Below, in pieces: positions 1 to 7,010 of a stretch of DNA of 9,733 bases. A model generated the notes under the pieces. The model did no database searches and was not told the DNA's origin. It saw only the letters and a program-made list of their open reading frames with translations. This DNA is from Spirochaetaceae bacterium. GTDB lineage: Bacteria; Spirochaetota; Spirochaetia; Treponematales; Breznakiellaceae. How positions within the stretch are numbered: the first letter of the stretch is position 1; every line of letters starts with the position of its first letter. Made by a program: the position numbers and the translations under genes. Where the stretch lies: positions 1 through 9,733 of the forward strand of contig JAISCK010000160.1 in assembly GCA_031265635.1 (NCBI GenBank). The letters are read 5' to 3'.

Positions 1-727
1 TCTTCTCCAGAACCGATACATCACATTTATTGTCCGTAATAAAACGGTCAACCAAATCAAAATCAGAATAACGAACCAGCGACTTTTTTCCTATTTTGCT
101 GCTGTCAGCCAGTATGGTAATATGGGCGGCTTTTTGAGCGAGTATTCTTTTACATTCAGCGTCATCCATATCAGGAACGGTAAAGCCCGCGTCAATATCG
201 GCGCCCTCGGCGCTGAGAAAGGCCGCATCCACACTGATCTCTTTAAAATAGGCGCAGGTAACGGCATCAAAAAAACCCATAGAATTATGATTCAGGGTTC
301 CGGGGGCAATCAGGCAGGTAAGATGGGGAAAATTACAGAGTATGTTTATTACCAAGATCGAATTGGTAATTACCGTAACATTTTTCATCGGCACAATCTC
401 ATAGACCAGTTCCCGCACCGTTGTTCCCATATCAAGAAAAATCGTAGTGCCTTCGGTAATATACTGCACAGCGCGTTTTGCGATGCGCTTTTTTTCTTTA
501 AGCATCTGACTGTTTTTCAGGCTGCTGCTTAATTCCAGAGTAGTACCGGCGTTAAGATAAACAGTCCCCCGGTTTATGGTACAAAATCCCTGTTTCTCAA
601 GTTGAAGCAGATCCCTCCTTATGGTCATCACCGATACCTCAAAAAAGGCCGCTATATCGGGCAGTTTGGAGGCATGATTGGTGTTCATATACTCAATCAG
701 TTCTTTTTTCCTGGATAACAGCGCCAT
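1..727 (-). CDS. DeoR-family transcriptional repressor (C-terminus cut by window edge)
   Basis: The reverse complement reads as one open frame of 242 codons from ATG at 725-727, leaving the window before a stop. Residues about 5-55 form the DeoR winged helix-turn-helix, with the recognition segment VSVMTIRRDLLQLEKQG (31-47). Residues about 75-235 form the DeoR sensor domain, which in this family binds a phosphorylated sugar: FLDMGTTVREL (98-108), VITNS (119-123), DAAFLSAEG (167-175) and ILADSSKIGKKS (205-216). The usual GG in the loop after the central strand reads APGTLNHNSMG here. The family length is about 250-260 residues, so only around 10-15 are missing. GGAGG (731-735) precedes the ATG by three bases. 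DeoR proteins usually repress a neighbouring sugar-use operon and themselves; the target probably lies left of the window. The gene is more AT-rich than the rest of the window. The ligand cannot be predicted. Confidence 0.93.
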   Translation of the reverse strand, partial: MALLSRKKELIEYMNTNHASKLPDIAAFFEVSVMTIRRDLLQLEKQGFCTINRGTVYLNAGTTLELSSSLKNSQMLKEKKRIAKRAVQYITEGTTIFLDMGTTVRELVYEIVPMKNVTVITNSILVINILCNFPHLTCLIAPGTLNHNSMGFFDAVTCAYFKEISVDAAFLSAEGADIDAGFTVPDMDDAECKRILAQKAAHITILADSSKIGKKSLVRYSDFDLVDRFITDNKCDVSVLEK

Positions 728-756
728 AATCCTCCACAAATGTTATTGTAATTGTT

Positions 757-784
757 ATTTTAACATTGACTTTGACTTTGTCAA
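757..784 (-). promoter_or_regulatory. Sigma-70-type promoter of the DeoR gene
   Basis: On the minus strand, TTGACA (784-779) is a perfect -35 box. It is followed after 16 bases by TAAAAT (762-757), which matches the -10 consensus at five of six positions. Transcription would start near 750, giving a leader of about 23 bases that carries GGAGG. It is the best-matching promoter in the window. Confidence 0.7.
766..784. promoter_or_regulatory. Candidate operator: three TTGAC half-sites over the DeoR promoter
   Basis: TTGACTTTGTCAA (772-784) is a perfect inverted repeat of TTGAC around TTT. A further TTGAC half-site at 766-770 is in direct orientation, six bases away. The palindrome covers the -35 box of the DeoR promoter, so a bound protein would block RNA polymerase. 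Autoregulation by the DeoR protein is inferred from family habit and position; no binding is shown. A second repeat, TTGTTATT at 752-759 against TTGTTATT-like TGTTATT at 741-747, lies in the -10 and leader region. Confidence 0.4.
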
Positions 785-875
785 CTAAAAAATCGAAAAA
801 TTAAAGAATTTTAAGGATAAAATCCCTGTTTCTGTGATATTTTAACATTTTCTATAAAATGGGTACCAGAGGCCA

Positions 876-911
876 TTGTATTGTCCGGAGCTCTCAGGTT
901 ATACTCCCTTT
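876..911 (+). promoter_or_regulatory. Probable leaderless promoter of proS
   Basis: TATACT (900-905) matches the -10 consensus at five of six positions and ends six bases before the proS ATG at 912, so transcription should begin at or next to the A of the start codon. A weak -35, TTGTAT (876-881), lies 18 bases upstream. No Shine-Dalgarno sequence occurs at a usable distance before the ATG; GGAG at 887-890 is 21 bases away. The same element with the same spacing precedes uvrB. An alternative TATAAA at 853-858 would give a leader of about 45 bases still lacking a ribosome site. Confidence 0.5.
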
Positions 912-2747
912 ATGAAATTTTCCCAGACCTTTATTCCCACGCTGAGGGAAGTTCCCGCCGACGCGGTAATCGCCAGCCACCGCCTCATGTTCCGTTCCGG
1001 GATGCTACGCAAGCTGGCAAACGGCCTCTTTGCCTACCTTCCCCTGGGGCTCCTTTCCTTTAGAAAGGTTGAACAGATCATCAGGGAAGAAATGAACGCC
1101 ATAGGTTCCCTGGAGATAAAACCCTCCGTAGTGGTTCCCGCCGAATTATGGAAGGAATCTGGGCGCTGGGACGCCTACGGCGACGCCCTGCTCAGGGTTA
1201 AAAACCGTCTGGGCGCCGATTTTGTGGTGTCCCCAACGGCGGAAGAGGCTTTCACAAGCCTTGTGCGGGACGAGCTTTCAAGCTATAAACAGCTTCCCCT
1301 TTCACTGTACCAGATCAACACCAAGTACCGTGATGAGATACGCCCCCGCTACGGTGTCATGCGGGGCAGGGAATTCGTCATGAAAGACGCCTATTCCTTT
1401 CATGCCAGTGAGGCAAGCCTTGACGAACATTATCAGGCTATGGGCAGGGCGTACCGGCGGATCTTTAAGCGCTGCGGCCTTTCGGTAATCCCGGTCCAGG
1501 CCGACTCCGGCGCTATGGGCGGCAGCGGTTCGGAAGAGTTTATGGTAGAAAGCGAAATAGGAGACAACACCCTCCTCTTCTGCAAAAACTGCGATTACGC
1601 GGCCAATGTGGAAAAAGCGGGCTGCAAACCTGACTTTTCGCCCCGGCCTGAGCTTGCCAGATCCGCTACCGCCGGGACGCCCCCGCTTTCAAAAATCAGT
1701 ACGCCCGGAGTAAAAACCATAGATGAACTGTGCGCCTTCCTTAAAACCGGCGCGGATTCTTTCATCAAAACCCTTGTCTACCGGGCGGTAAATGTTGAAC
1801 TGGACCTTAAGGCGGCCCCCGGCTGTTCCGGTCTCAAAAAAGAACGGCCCGCGCCCGGCGCGCCCGAAGTATACCCGGAGACCTTTTTTGCCGTCGCCAT
1901 ACGGGGCGACCTTGATGTCAACGAAACCAAACTCGCCGCGACGCTCAAGGCGTCGGAAGTGGCTCTTGCCGCGGACAGCGATGTTGAGCGGCTTACCGGT
2001 TCTCCGGTGGGTTTTGCCGGCCCTGTGGGTCTTGGGCAAATCCCGGTGCTGATTGACCATACCGTCACCGCGATGACCGACGCGGTTACCGGCGCGCTCG
2101 AAGCGGACCTCCATTACCAGCATGCCGCCTACGGCAGGGATTTTGAAGGCTGGCTCATCGCCGACATACGGACCGTCAAGGCCGGCGACCGCTGCCCTCT
2201 CTGCGGCGGTGAACTCTACGAAAAAAAAGGCAATGAGCTGGGACATATCTTCAAACTGGGCCTTAAATACTCAAAGCCCATGAAACTCAGCTACCTTGAC
2301 GAAGCGGGCAAAAGCCATACGCCGGTCATGGGCTGTTACGGCATAGGCGTTGACCGGGTGCTCGCGTCCATCATCGAGGAGCATCACGATGATAACGGCA
2401 TCATCTGGCCCATGACCATCGCCCCCTGCCAGGTCATTGTGATTCCCGTCAAATATGAAGGGGCGGTAAAAGACGCGGCGGACACGCTTTGCGCGGAACT
2501 CGAAAAAGAAGGCGTCGAGGTTCTGCTTGATGACCGGAACGAAAGGCCCGGCGTCAAATTCAACGACGCCGACCTCATGGGCATACCGCTCCGGGCAGTC
2601 ATAGGCGAAAGAAATCTTGCCGGAGACAGCCCCAGGGCGGAGATAAAAGCCAGGGGCGAAAAAGAAAGCCGCCTCGTGGAGCTTTCCCGCGCCGCCGGAG
2701 ACCTTGCCGCGCGGGTTAAGAAAGAGCTTGAAAAACTGAACGGGTAA
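912..2747 (+). CDS. proS: Prolyl-tRNA synthetase, prokaryote type with editing domain
   Basis: This cytoplasmic class II enzyme charges tRNA-Pro with proline using ATP. It has 611 residues from ATG 912. Motif 2 spans about 140-155 (YRDEIRPR, then MRGREF); motif 3 is GCYGIGVDR (474-482). Residues about 225-410 hold the YbaK-like INS domain that hydrolyses mischarged Ala-tRNA-Pro, with the expected lysine in FIKTLV (K286). The C-terminal anticodon-binding domain starts near 500 (IAPCQVIVIPVKYEG). Cys pairs C224/C227 and C428/C431 flank the insert and could bind a metal. The common family length is about 570; a Pro/Ala-rich stretch near 294-320 accounts for much of the excess. An in-frame TTG at 876 would add 12 residues, but family proteins begin at about MKFSQTFIPTLREVPAD, so ATG 912 is preferred. 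The gene converges on the AAA+ gene 46 bases downstream. Confidence 0.97.
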   Translation: MKFSQTFIPTLREVPADAVIASHRLMFRSGMLRKLANGLFAYLPLGLLSFRKVEQIIREEMNAIGSLEIKPSVVVPAELWKESGRWDAYGDALLRVKNRLGADFVVSPTAEEAFTSLVRDELSSYKQLPLSLYQINTKYRDEIRPRYGVMRGREFVMKDAYSFHASEASLDEHYQAMGRAYRRIFKRCGLSVIPVQADSGAMGGSGSEEFMVESEIGDNTLLFCKNCDYAANVEKAGCKPDFSPRPELARSATAGTPPLSKISTPGVKTIDELCAFLKTGADSFIKTLVYRAVNVELDLKAAPGCSGLKKERPAPGAPEVYPETFFAVAIRGDLDVNETKLAATLKASEVALAADSDVERLTGSPVGFAGPVGLGQIPVLIDHTVTAMTDAVTGALEADLHYQHAAYGRDFEGWLIADIRTVKAGDRCPLCGGELYEKKGNELGHIFKLGLKYSKPMKLSYLDEAGKSHTPVMGCYGIGVDRVLASIIEEHHDDNGIIWPMTIAPCQVIVIPVKYEGAVKDAADTLCAELEKEGVEVLLDDRNERPGVKFNDADLMGIPLRAVIGERNLAGDSPRAEIKARGEKESRLVELSRAAGDLAARVKKELEKLNG

Positions 2748-2793
2748 ACGCGGGTAAGTTCCGGCTTAGTGCCTTATGCGCTCCTGCCTTTCT

Positions 2794-4572
2794 CTAGCCC
2801 CGCTCCCCAAGAAGGGATTTAAGCTCCTGTATGTCCCTAACCAGTTTGGTGCGTTCAAGGTTCTGGAAACGCTTGGGAATCATTTCCTTTGAAGTACATT
2901 CCAGTACGGCTACAAGATTTTGCAGTTCTATTTCGTGGGGATAGGACGGCGGCACAAAGTCGCCCATCACTTCTTCCATGTCTTCTTTGGTAACAAAGGT
3001 ACGGTCATCCATGGCGGCCCTGAGCTTGGCGCGTATGAGTACCGCCTCAAGGTCGGCGCCTGAAAATTCATGGCGGAATTTTTTAAACAAATCCGAAACA
3101 GAAAACTGCCGTATGGAAAGGTCAAGTTTGCGTACCAGGGTATTAAAAAGGGACTCCCGTTCCGCGTCGGATTCGGGGTAAAAGAGGGCCAGGTGTTCTT
3201 CCGCCCGGCCCTGGCGTTTTAAGTCTATGGGGATGAGGTCGGGCCGGCAGGTAATGAGGAACCAGATGATTTTCCCCCGGTATTCGGTATTGCCCATAAA
3301 ACTCGCTATCTGGGCAAAGACCCTGTTGCTGGTTCCCGCGTCCCCTTCCTGGTCACGGCTGCCGAGAAAGGCGTCGGCCTCGTCTATCATCACCGCTACC
3401 GGGGCCATGGCCTTGAGTATATTGAGAACTTTTTCCAGGTTGGCTTCGGTGTCGCCCTGCCACTTGGAGCGGAAATTGCGGAACTTGACCATGGGGATGC
3501 CTATTTCCCCGGCAAAGGCGCTGACTATAAAACTCTTGCCTGTTCCCACGGGACCGGCTATGAGGTAGCCCATGGGAAGTACGTCAAGCCGCCCGTGGTG
3601 AATGGCCCTGGACGCCCACTTGAAACGCTTTTTTACAAAGTCGTGGCCCGACACCAGGGAAAGATCGCGGACCGTGTCCACAAACTCAAGAAGCCCTGCA
3701 GCTTCGTTTTCGATAATGGATTTTTTCTTTTGTACGATATATTCCATGCTCAAGGGCGCGTCTTCTTCATAACTTTCCATGACCATGCGGTTCAGGTTCA
3801 TGAGGTTAAGCCCGCTGGTAACCGAGGCTATGCGGGCGGGATTAAGACCCCGCTCCACAAGCAGCTTGCCCGCGCGTTCAAGGGAACCGAGAAATTTTGT
3901 ACGCACCGTCTCATCGGGTATGGGGATTTCGACCTTTACCGCGGCGGGAGAACCAATCAGCCTCGACGAAAGATCGGCAAGATGTTCGGTGAGAAGTATC
4001 ACCGACACGTCCCCTCCGGTAAAAATGGGATCGTGGGACCAGCGGTTCAGGGTTACAAGGCAGTAGCGGTCCTCGTCGGAAAGCCGTATAAGGTCCCCCG
4101 CGGGAACTATGGTTTCGGCATAATCCATAATGAACACGATGCGTTTCTTCTGGGAAATATTCATCAAAAAATATTTTTCGAGGTACGGAAAGCTCGTTTC
4201 AGGATCGGTAGAAACCAGGTCGGCGTCTACCGCTTCGGGGAAGCGGGTCTTCATGGTTCTCTGGTAATCCTTGGCCATTTCAGGGGTGCAAAAAGAGACG
4301 CCGCTTGAACGGTCATAAAAAACAATGATGTCCCGCATCCCGAAAAGCACGTCGGATATGTAGTCCTGGATGCGGACGAAGATAAACTGCCCTTCATTCA
4401 TCTTGTGGGGAAGAAGGTCCCTGATGTTTCCATAAAGCAAATAAAGATTAGTGGTTTTGGAACCATACTTATACGAAAGTTCCTGCGCCCAGGCAGGAAG
4501 TATCTTTATAAAGTCAAGATTCTTCTTGATGAGCTGTTCCGAGTGTCCGTTACTGGTCAATCTATCCCCCAT
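2794..4572 (-). CDS. Ycf46-like AAA+ ATPase with degenerate N-terminal AAA half
   Basis: A soluble 592-residue protein with no signal peptide or membrane segment. The C-terminal AAA module is complete: Walker A GPVGTGKS (340-347), Walker B VMIDEAD (394-400), arginine-finger region LKRQGRAEEH (451-460) and a GAD helix (505-507) at the sensor-2 position. The sensor-1 Asn of TNRPD is replaced: the protein reads TCRPD (441-445). Residues about 25-290 look like a second AAA fold without Walker motifs (NLYLLYGNIRDLL 42-54, VFIMDYAE 146-153, VILLTEHLADL 191-201), as in Ycf46-like proteins. AAA+ ATPases remodel protein complexes; the substrate is unknown. It is the last gene of the operon, 27 bases after the LPP20 gene, and no Shine-Dalgarno precedes its ATG, so translation may depend on upstream ribosomes. 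The Ycf46 link is by motif pattern only. Confidence 0.85.
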   Translation of the reverse strand: MGDRLTSNGHSEQLIKKNLDFIKILPAWAQELSYKYGSKTTNLYLLYGNIRDLLPHKMNEGQFIFVRIQDYISDVLFGMRDIIVFYDRSSGVSFCTPEMAKDYQRTMKTRFPEAVDADLVSTDPETSFPYLEKYFLMNISQKKRIVFIMDYAETIVPAGDLIRLSDEDRYCLVTLNRWSHDPIFTGGDVSVILLTEHLADLSSRLIGSPAAVKVEIPIPDETVRTKFLGSLERAGKLLVERGLNPARIASVTSGLNLMNLNRMVMESYEEDAPLSMEYIVQKKKSIIENEAAGLLEFVDTVRDLSLVSGHDFVKKRFKWASRAIHHGRLDVLPMGYLIAGPVGTGKSFIVSAFAGEIGIPMVKFRNFRSKWQGDTEANLEKVLNILKAMAPVAVMIDEADAFLGSRDQEGDAGTSNRVFAQIASFMGNTEYRGKIIWFLITCRPDLIPIDLKRQGRAEEHLALFYPESDAERESLFNTLVRKLDLSIRQFSVSDLFKKFRHEFSGADLEAVLIRAKLRAAMDDRTFVTKEDMEEVMGDFVPPSYPHEIELQNLVAVLECTSKEMIPKRFQNLERTKLVRDIQELKSLLGERG

Positions 4573-4580
4573 AGCGGCAG

Positions 4581-4613
4581 CGGCAAAACCGTCTGCGCGT
4601 TAGTCCTTTGCCG
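4581..4613 (-). repeat. Inverted repeat across the LPP20 stop codon and the gap to the AAA+ gene
   Basis: CGGCAAA (4581-4587) and TTTGCCG (4607-4613) are a perfect 7-base inverted repeat with a 19-base loop. In the operon mRNA the stem includes the last sense codons of the LPP20 gene, and the loop holds its TAA. It ends eight bases before the AAA+ start codon. No U-run follows, so it is not a classical terminator. It may stabilise or mark a processing point in the mRNA, or be coincidental. Confidence 0.35.
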
Positions 4614-5709
4614 ATAAACTTTCAAGGTAGGCAGCAAATTCAGCGCCAAAGCCGTCCCTGATTTTCTGTTCAATAACCCGTATGGCCCGGTTCTCGGCCT
4701 CGCTCAAGGAAAGATGGCCCTCACGCCCGCTTATGGTAAAGGGGAAGACCTCATTCCCGGTCTTTACTTCAATGAGCTTTCCGGAGACGATATAGCGGAC
4801 AAATTCATTGCTGTTGCCGGGAAGATCAACCGGGCTTAAGGAAAGGGTTACGGTCATGCGGTAGGGGCTGTTTCCCGATCCGGTTCCGAATCCCGATGCC
4901 GAAAAAGCGCCGGCAAAGGCGGCGCGCACCCTGTCGTCCCGGTCCTGGTCCACCACCACGTCAATGGGAATGTTCCGGGCTATTTCGCCCTGGACGATAC
5001 GGTAATCCTCGCCGCGTTTCAGGGTAGTCCTGAATGCCGCCGCGCTTGCCGGATTCAGCACCGAAAGTACATTGACAAATACCCCGTTGGCGTCGGCTAT
5101 GGTGGCGGCAAGCGCATAACGGGCATAAGCCTCAAGGGTGTCGCGCCTGTCCTGGGGAAGATCGGTGAGGTTCCTGATGACGCGCTCGTTGGATTCAACA
5201 AGGTCATTGTACCGCATGCCGCATTTGAGCTTTTCCATCACCGCCACGGCATAGTGGGTGTCCACGCCGTCGAACCAGTAATCCCTTATTTCGGCGCCGA
5301 TAAGGGTATCCATGGCGAAAGAAGTTTTAACGTCGTTTTCTATTTCCCGGTCTTCTTCCTCATGGAGTATACCCTCGTTTACCGCCTCGGAATAACGGTA
5401 GCTGGCCCTGGTCTCGCCCCGTACCGTCTGCCCGAAGACGGCGGTCAGTGAACCAAGGGCGTTTTTTTCGGCCTGAGCGCGGTCGCCGCCAAAACCCAGC
5501 GCGGAGATATACCGGCCTTCGTCATATACGGAGGAAGTATTTGAAACCCACAGGGGCTCGGCAAGACGCTGATTCGGCCCGGCGGCGGGCGTTCCCGCGC
5601 AGGACCAGAATATCACGCTGGCGCATAACGCGCAAATTTGAACCGCCGCACGGACTTGAGCGGGGCCGCGAATTTGGACCGGCTTCAAATTCAATTTTAT
5701 TTTAGACAT
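4600..5709 (-). CDS. LPP20-family lipoprotein
   Basis: A 369-residue predicted lipoprotein. A hydrophobic stretch (about 22-35) ends in VIFWSC, giving lipidated C37. F at -3 and W at -2 do not fit the enterobacterial lipobox but fall within the looser spirochaetal one. The leader is long, with about 20 residues before the hydrophobic core. Residues about 53-160 match the LPP20 fold: PLWV (52-55), YDEGRYISALGFGGDRAQAEKNAL (62-85) and a closing strand YAVAVMEK (153-160). The C-terminal third (about 245-355) is a second alpha/beta region ending in a helix, EAENRAIRVIEQKI. LPP20 lipoproteins sit in the outer envelope; their biochemistry is poorly known. The start has a strong site (GAGGTG, four bases from ATG) lying inside the end of the preceding gene, with which it overlaps by 13 bases. 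The third gene of the operon. Confidence 0.85.
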   Translation of the reverse strand: MSKIKLNLKPVQIRGPAQVRAAVQICALCASVIFWSCAGTPAAGPNQRLAEPLWVSNTSSVYDEGRYISALGFGGDRAQAEKNALGSLTAVFGQTVRGETRASYRYSEAVNEGILHEEEDREIENDVKTSFAMDTLIGAEIRDYWFDGVDTHYAVAVMEKLKCGMRYNDLVESNERVIRNLTDLPQDRRDTLEAYARYALAATIADANGVFVNVLSVLNPASAAAFRTTLKRGEDYRIVQGEIARNIPIDVVVDQDRDDRVRAAFAGAFSASGFGTGSGNSPYRMTVTLSLSPVDLPGNSNEFVRYIVSGKLIEVKTGNEVFPFTISGREGHLSLSEAENRAIRVIEQKIRDGFGAEFAAYLESLSAKD

Positions 5710-6983
5710 AGCACCTCTGCCAGGTTTAAGCCCTGGTTGTTTATTTCCACATCCAAAAAACGGTCGCTTTGGATGATACTGCCTGAATGATCATAAAAGT
5801 TCACGGTATAGGAATAGGTTCCCGGATTAAGGGTAATGCCGCCCACAAGGGCCCTGCCGGGAAAATAGCGGGAAATACGGAGATCGGCCTGTTCGCTTAC
5901 CTCGGCGTACACCTGGGTCAGGAGTCCCAAAAGAATCGAAGAATTTGAATTGCGCGAATCGCTCAGCACCGCCGCCGCCGCTCCCTTGGTGATGGCCCGT
6001 ATGCTGGACCTGAGGTATATCATCCCCGCCTTCTGCTTGAACGTTTCCCGGGCCACAGCGCTGATATCCTCAATGAGTTCGAGTTCAAGCTGTTCTCCGG
6101 TATCAAACACAACCTTGACGGACCCGACAAGGGAAGGCCGCGCGCTGATTTCCGGCAGGGATATTTTTACCCAGTTTGAATTGCTGATGGGAATGCGCAT
6201 TTCGCTGGCGTTTTTTATTGGCGAAAGTCCCGCGAAGGCTATCACATTAAAACGGGCCTTGTCCCGGGGATAATCAAGCTCCTCATCCAGCGTGGAAGGC
6301 AGGCCGAACTGGTACACACCCGGATGATCCGCGAAGGCGATTTTTACCTGGTCCCGGTCTATCCTCGCGTCATCCCAGCGGTCCGTGCCCCGGTAAAAAA
6401 GCATGCCCAGATACCGCGCCAGCGCGGAATTGGTAAAATTAACCGTTACCGTTGAGGGATCAAAGGGAATGTCCGATGAGTTTTCCAGGGCGGCCCTTTG
6501 CAGATTGGTAATCATCTGGCCGTACTTGCCCGATATATACTGGAGCTTGTTGTTAAGGCGCCTGATTTCGACCAGGGCGTCTTCAGGCAGCCCCTGATGA
6601 TAGTAGTTCAGGGCGTTAAAGACATTGAGGTATACGTCCTCATAGTCTTCGCCCGAATATTCCTGGGTCATGTCATTGACAAGAAAGGTTCCCACAGTCT
6701 GGGTGATGCTCCGGGAATAGGCGTCTTCTATGGCCCGCTCTCCGTCCTGGAGCAGCTTTGAAGATTCGCCGTAATTTCCCGCGTAATGGGCCAGCATCCC
6801 CAGGTCAAGGTAATAGAGGATGCGGTCCTTTTCCCGGTATGCTTTTTTTGAGGATTCAAGAGAGGCGTAGGCGTTTTGGTAAGCGCCTTTGGCAAGCTGC
6901 CGGTCTACCCCGCTATAATGCCCGGTTGACGCGCAGGAACAGAGGAGAAAAACTACGCATAACGCGGGAAGCCGGTTTTTCAC
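5697..6983 (-). CDS. COG3014-like lipoprotein with TPR-like N-terminal region
   Basis: A 428-residue predicted lipoprotein starting with GTG at 6983, preceded by AGAGG five bases upstream. The signal peptide ends in FLLCSC, giving lipidated C17. Residues about 25-165 are helical and resemble tetratricopeptide units (AKGAYQNAYASLESSKKAY, AHYAGNYGESSKLL). The segment GEDYEDVYLNVFNALNYY (111-128) followed by EDALVEIRRLNNKLQ (134-148) is the pattern seen in COG3014 proteins. The C-terminal half is strand-rich and ends in a small beta-sandwich-like repeat (LNPGTYSYTVNFYDHSGSII, 385-404). COG3014 proteins are uncharacterised, and in proteobacteria they occur beside LPP20 and LpoB genes, the same trio as here; both statements are from memory. 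It probably acts as a scaffold in the periplasm or outer membrane. The COG3014 call rests on residue pattern, without an alignment. Confidence 0.75.
   Translation of the reverse strand: MKNRLPALCVVFLLCSCASTGHYSGVDRQLAKGAYQNAYASLESSKKAYREKDRILYYLDLGMLAHYAGNYGESSKLLQDGERAIEDAYSRSITQTVGTFLVNDMTQEYSGEDYEDVYLNVFNALNYYHQGLPEDALVEIRRLNNKLQYISGKYGQMITNLQRAALENSSDIPFDPSTVTVNFTNSALARYLGMLFYRGTDRWDDARIDRDQVKIAFADHPGVYQFGLPSTLDEELDYPRDKARFNVIAFAGLSPIKNASEMRIPISNSNWVKISLPEISARPSLVGSVKVVFDTGEQLELELIEDISAVARETFKQKAGMIYLRSSIRAITKGAAAAVLSDSRNSNSSILLGLLTQVYAEVSEQADLRISRYFPGRALVGGITLNPGTYSYTVNFYDHSGSIIQSDRFLDVEINNQGLNLAEVLCLK
5712..5718 (-). promoter_or_regulatory. Shine-Dalgarno of the LPP20 gene inside the preceding gene
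   Basis: AGAGGTG on the minus strand pairs well with the 16S anti-Shine-Dalgarno. It lies within the last codons of the COG3014-like gene, which ends 13 bases past the LPP20 start in another frame. It fixes the LPP20 start and suggests coupled translation. Confidence 0.7.
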
Positions 6984-7010
6984 AATGACCTCTGTAAAAA
7001 GAGCGGCCTG

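Noticed and set aside
853..858. TATAAA as the main proS -10 box
   Set aside because: It has no acceptable -35 at 16-18 bases, and the resulting leader would still lack a ribosome site. TATACT at 900-905 fits better, though a second promoter cannot be excluded.
876..911. TTG start extending ProS by 12 residues
   Set aside because: The extension does not resemble ProS N-termini, while ATG 912 starts exactly where the family does. The region also contains the likely promoter.
2221..2228. Run of eight A bases in proS as a programmed slippage site
   Set aside because: The frame is intact through the run, the ProS domains continue normally, and no stem or internal ribosome site supports recoding.
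2748..2793. Terminator between convergent proS and AAA+ genes
   Set aside because: Only a 3-base stem (GGC-TTAGT-GCC) is visible, with no U-run on either strand. Termination is probably Rho-dependent or further along. The CGGGTAA direct repeat at 2741 and 2751 looks incidental.
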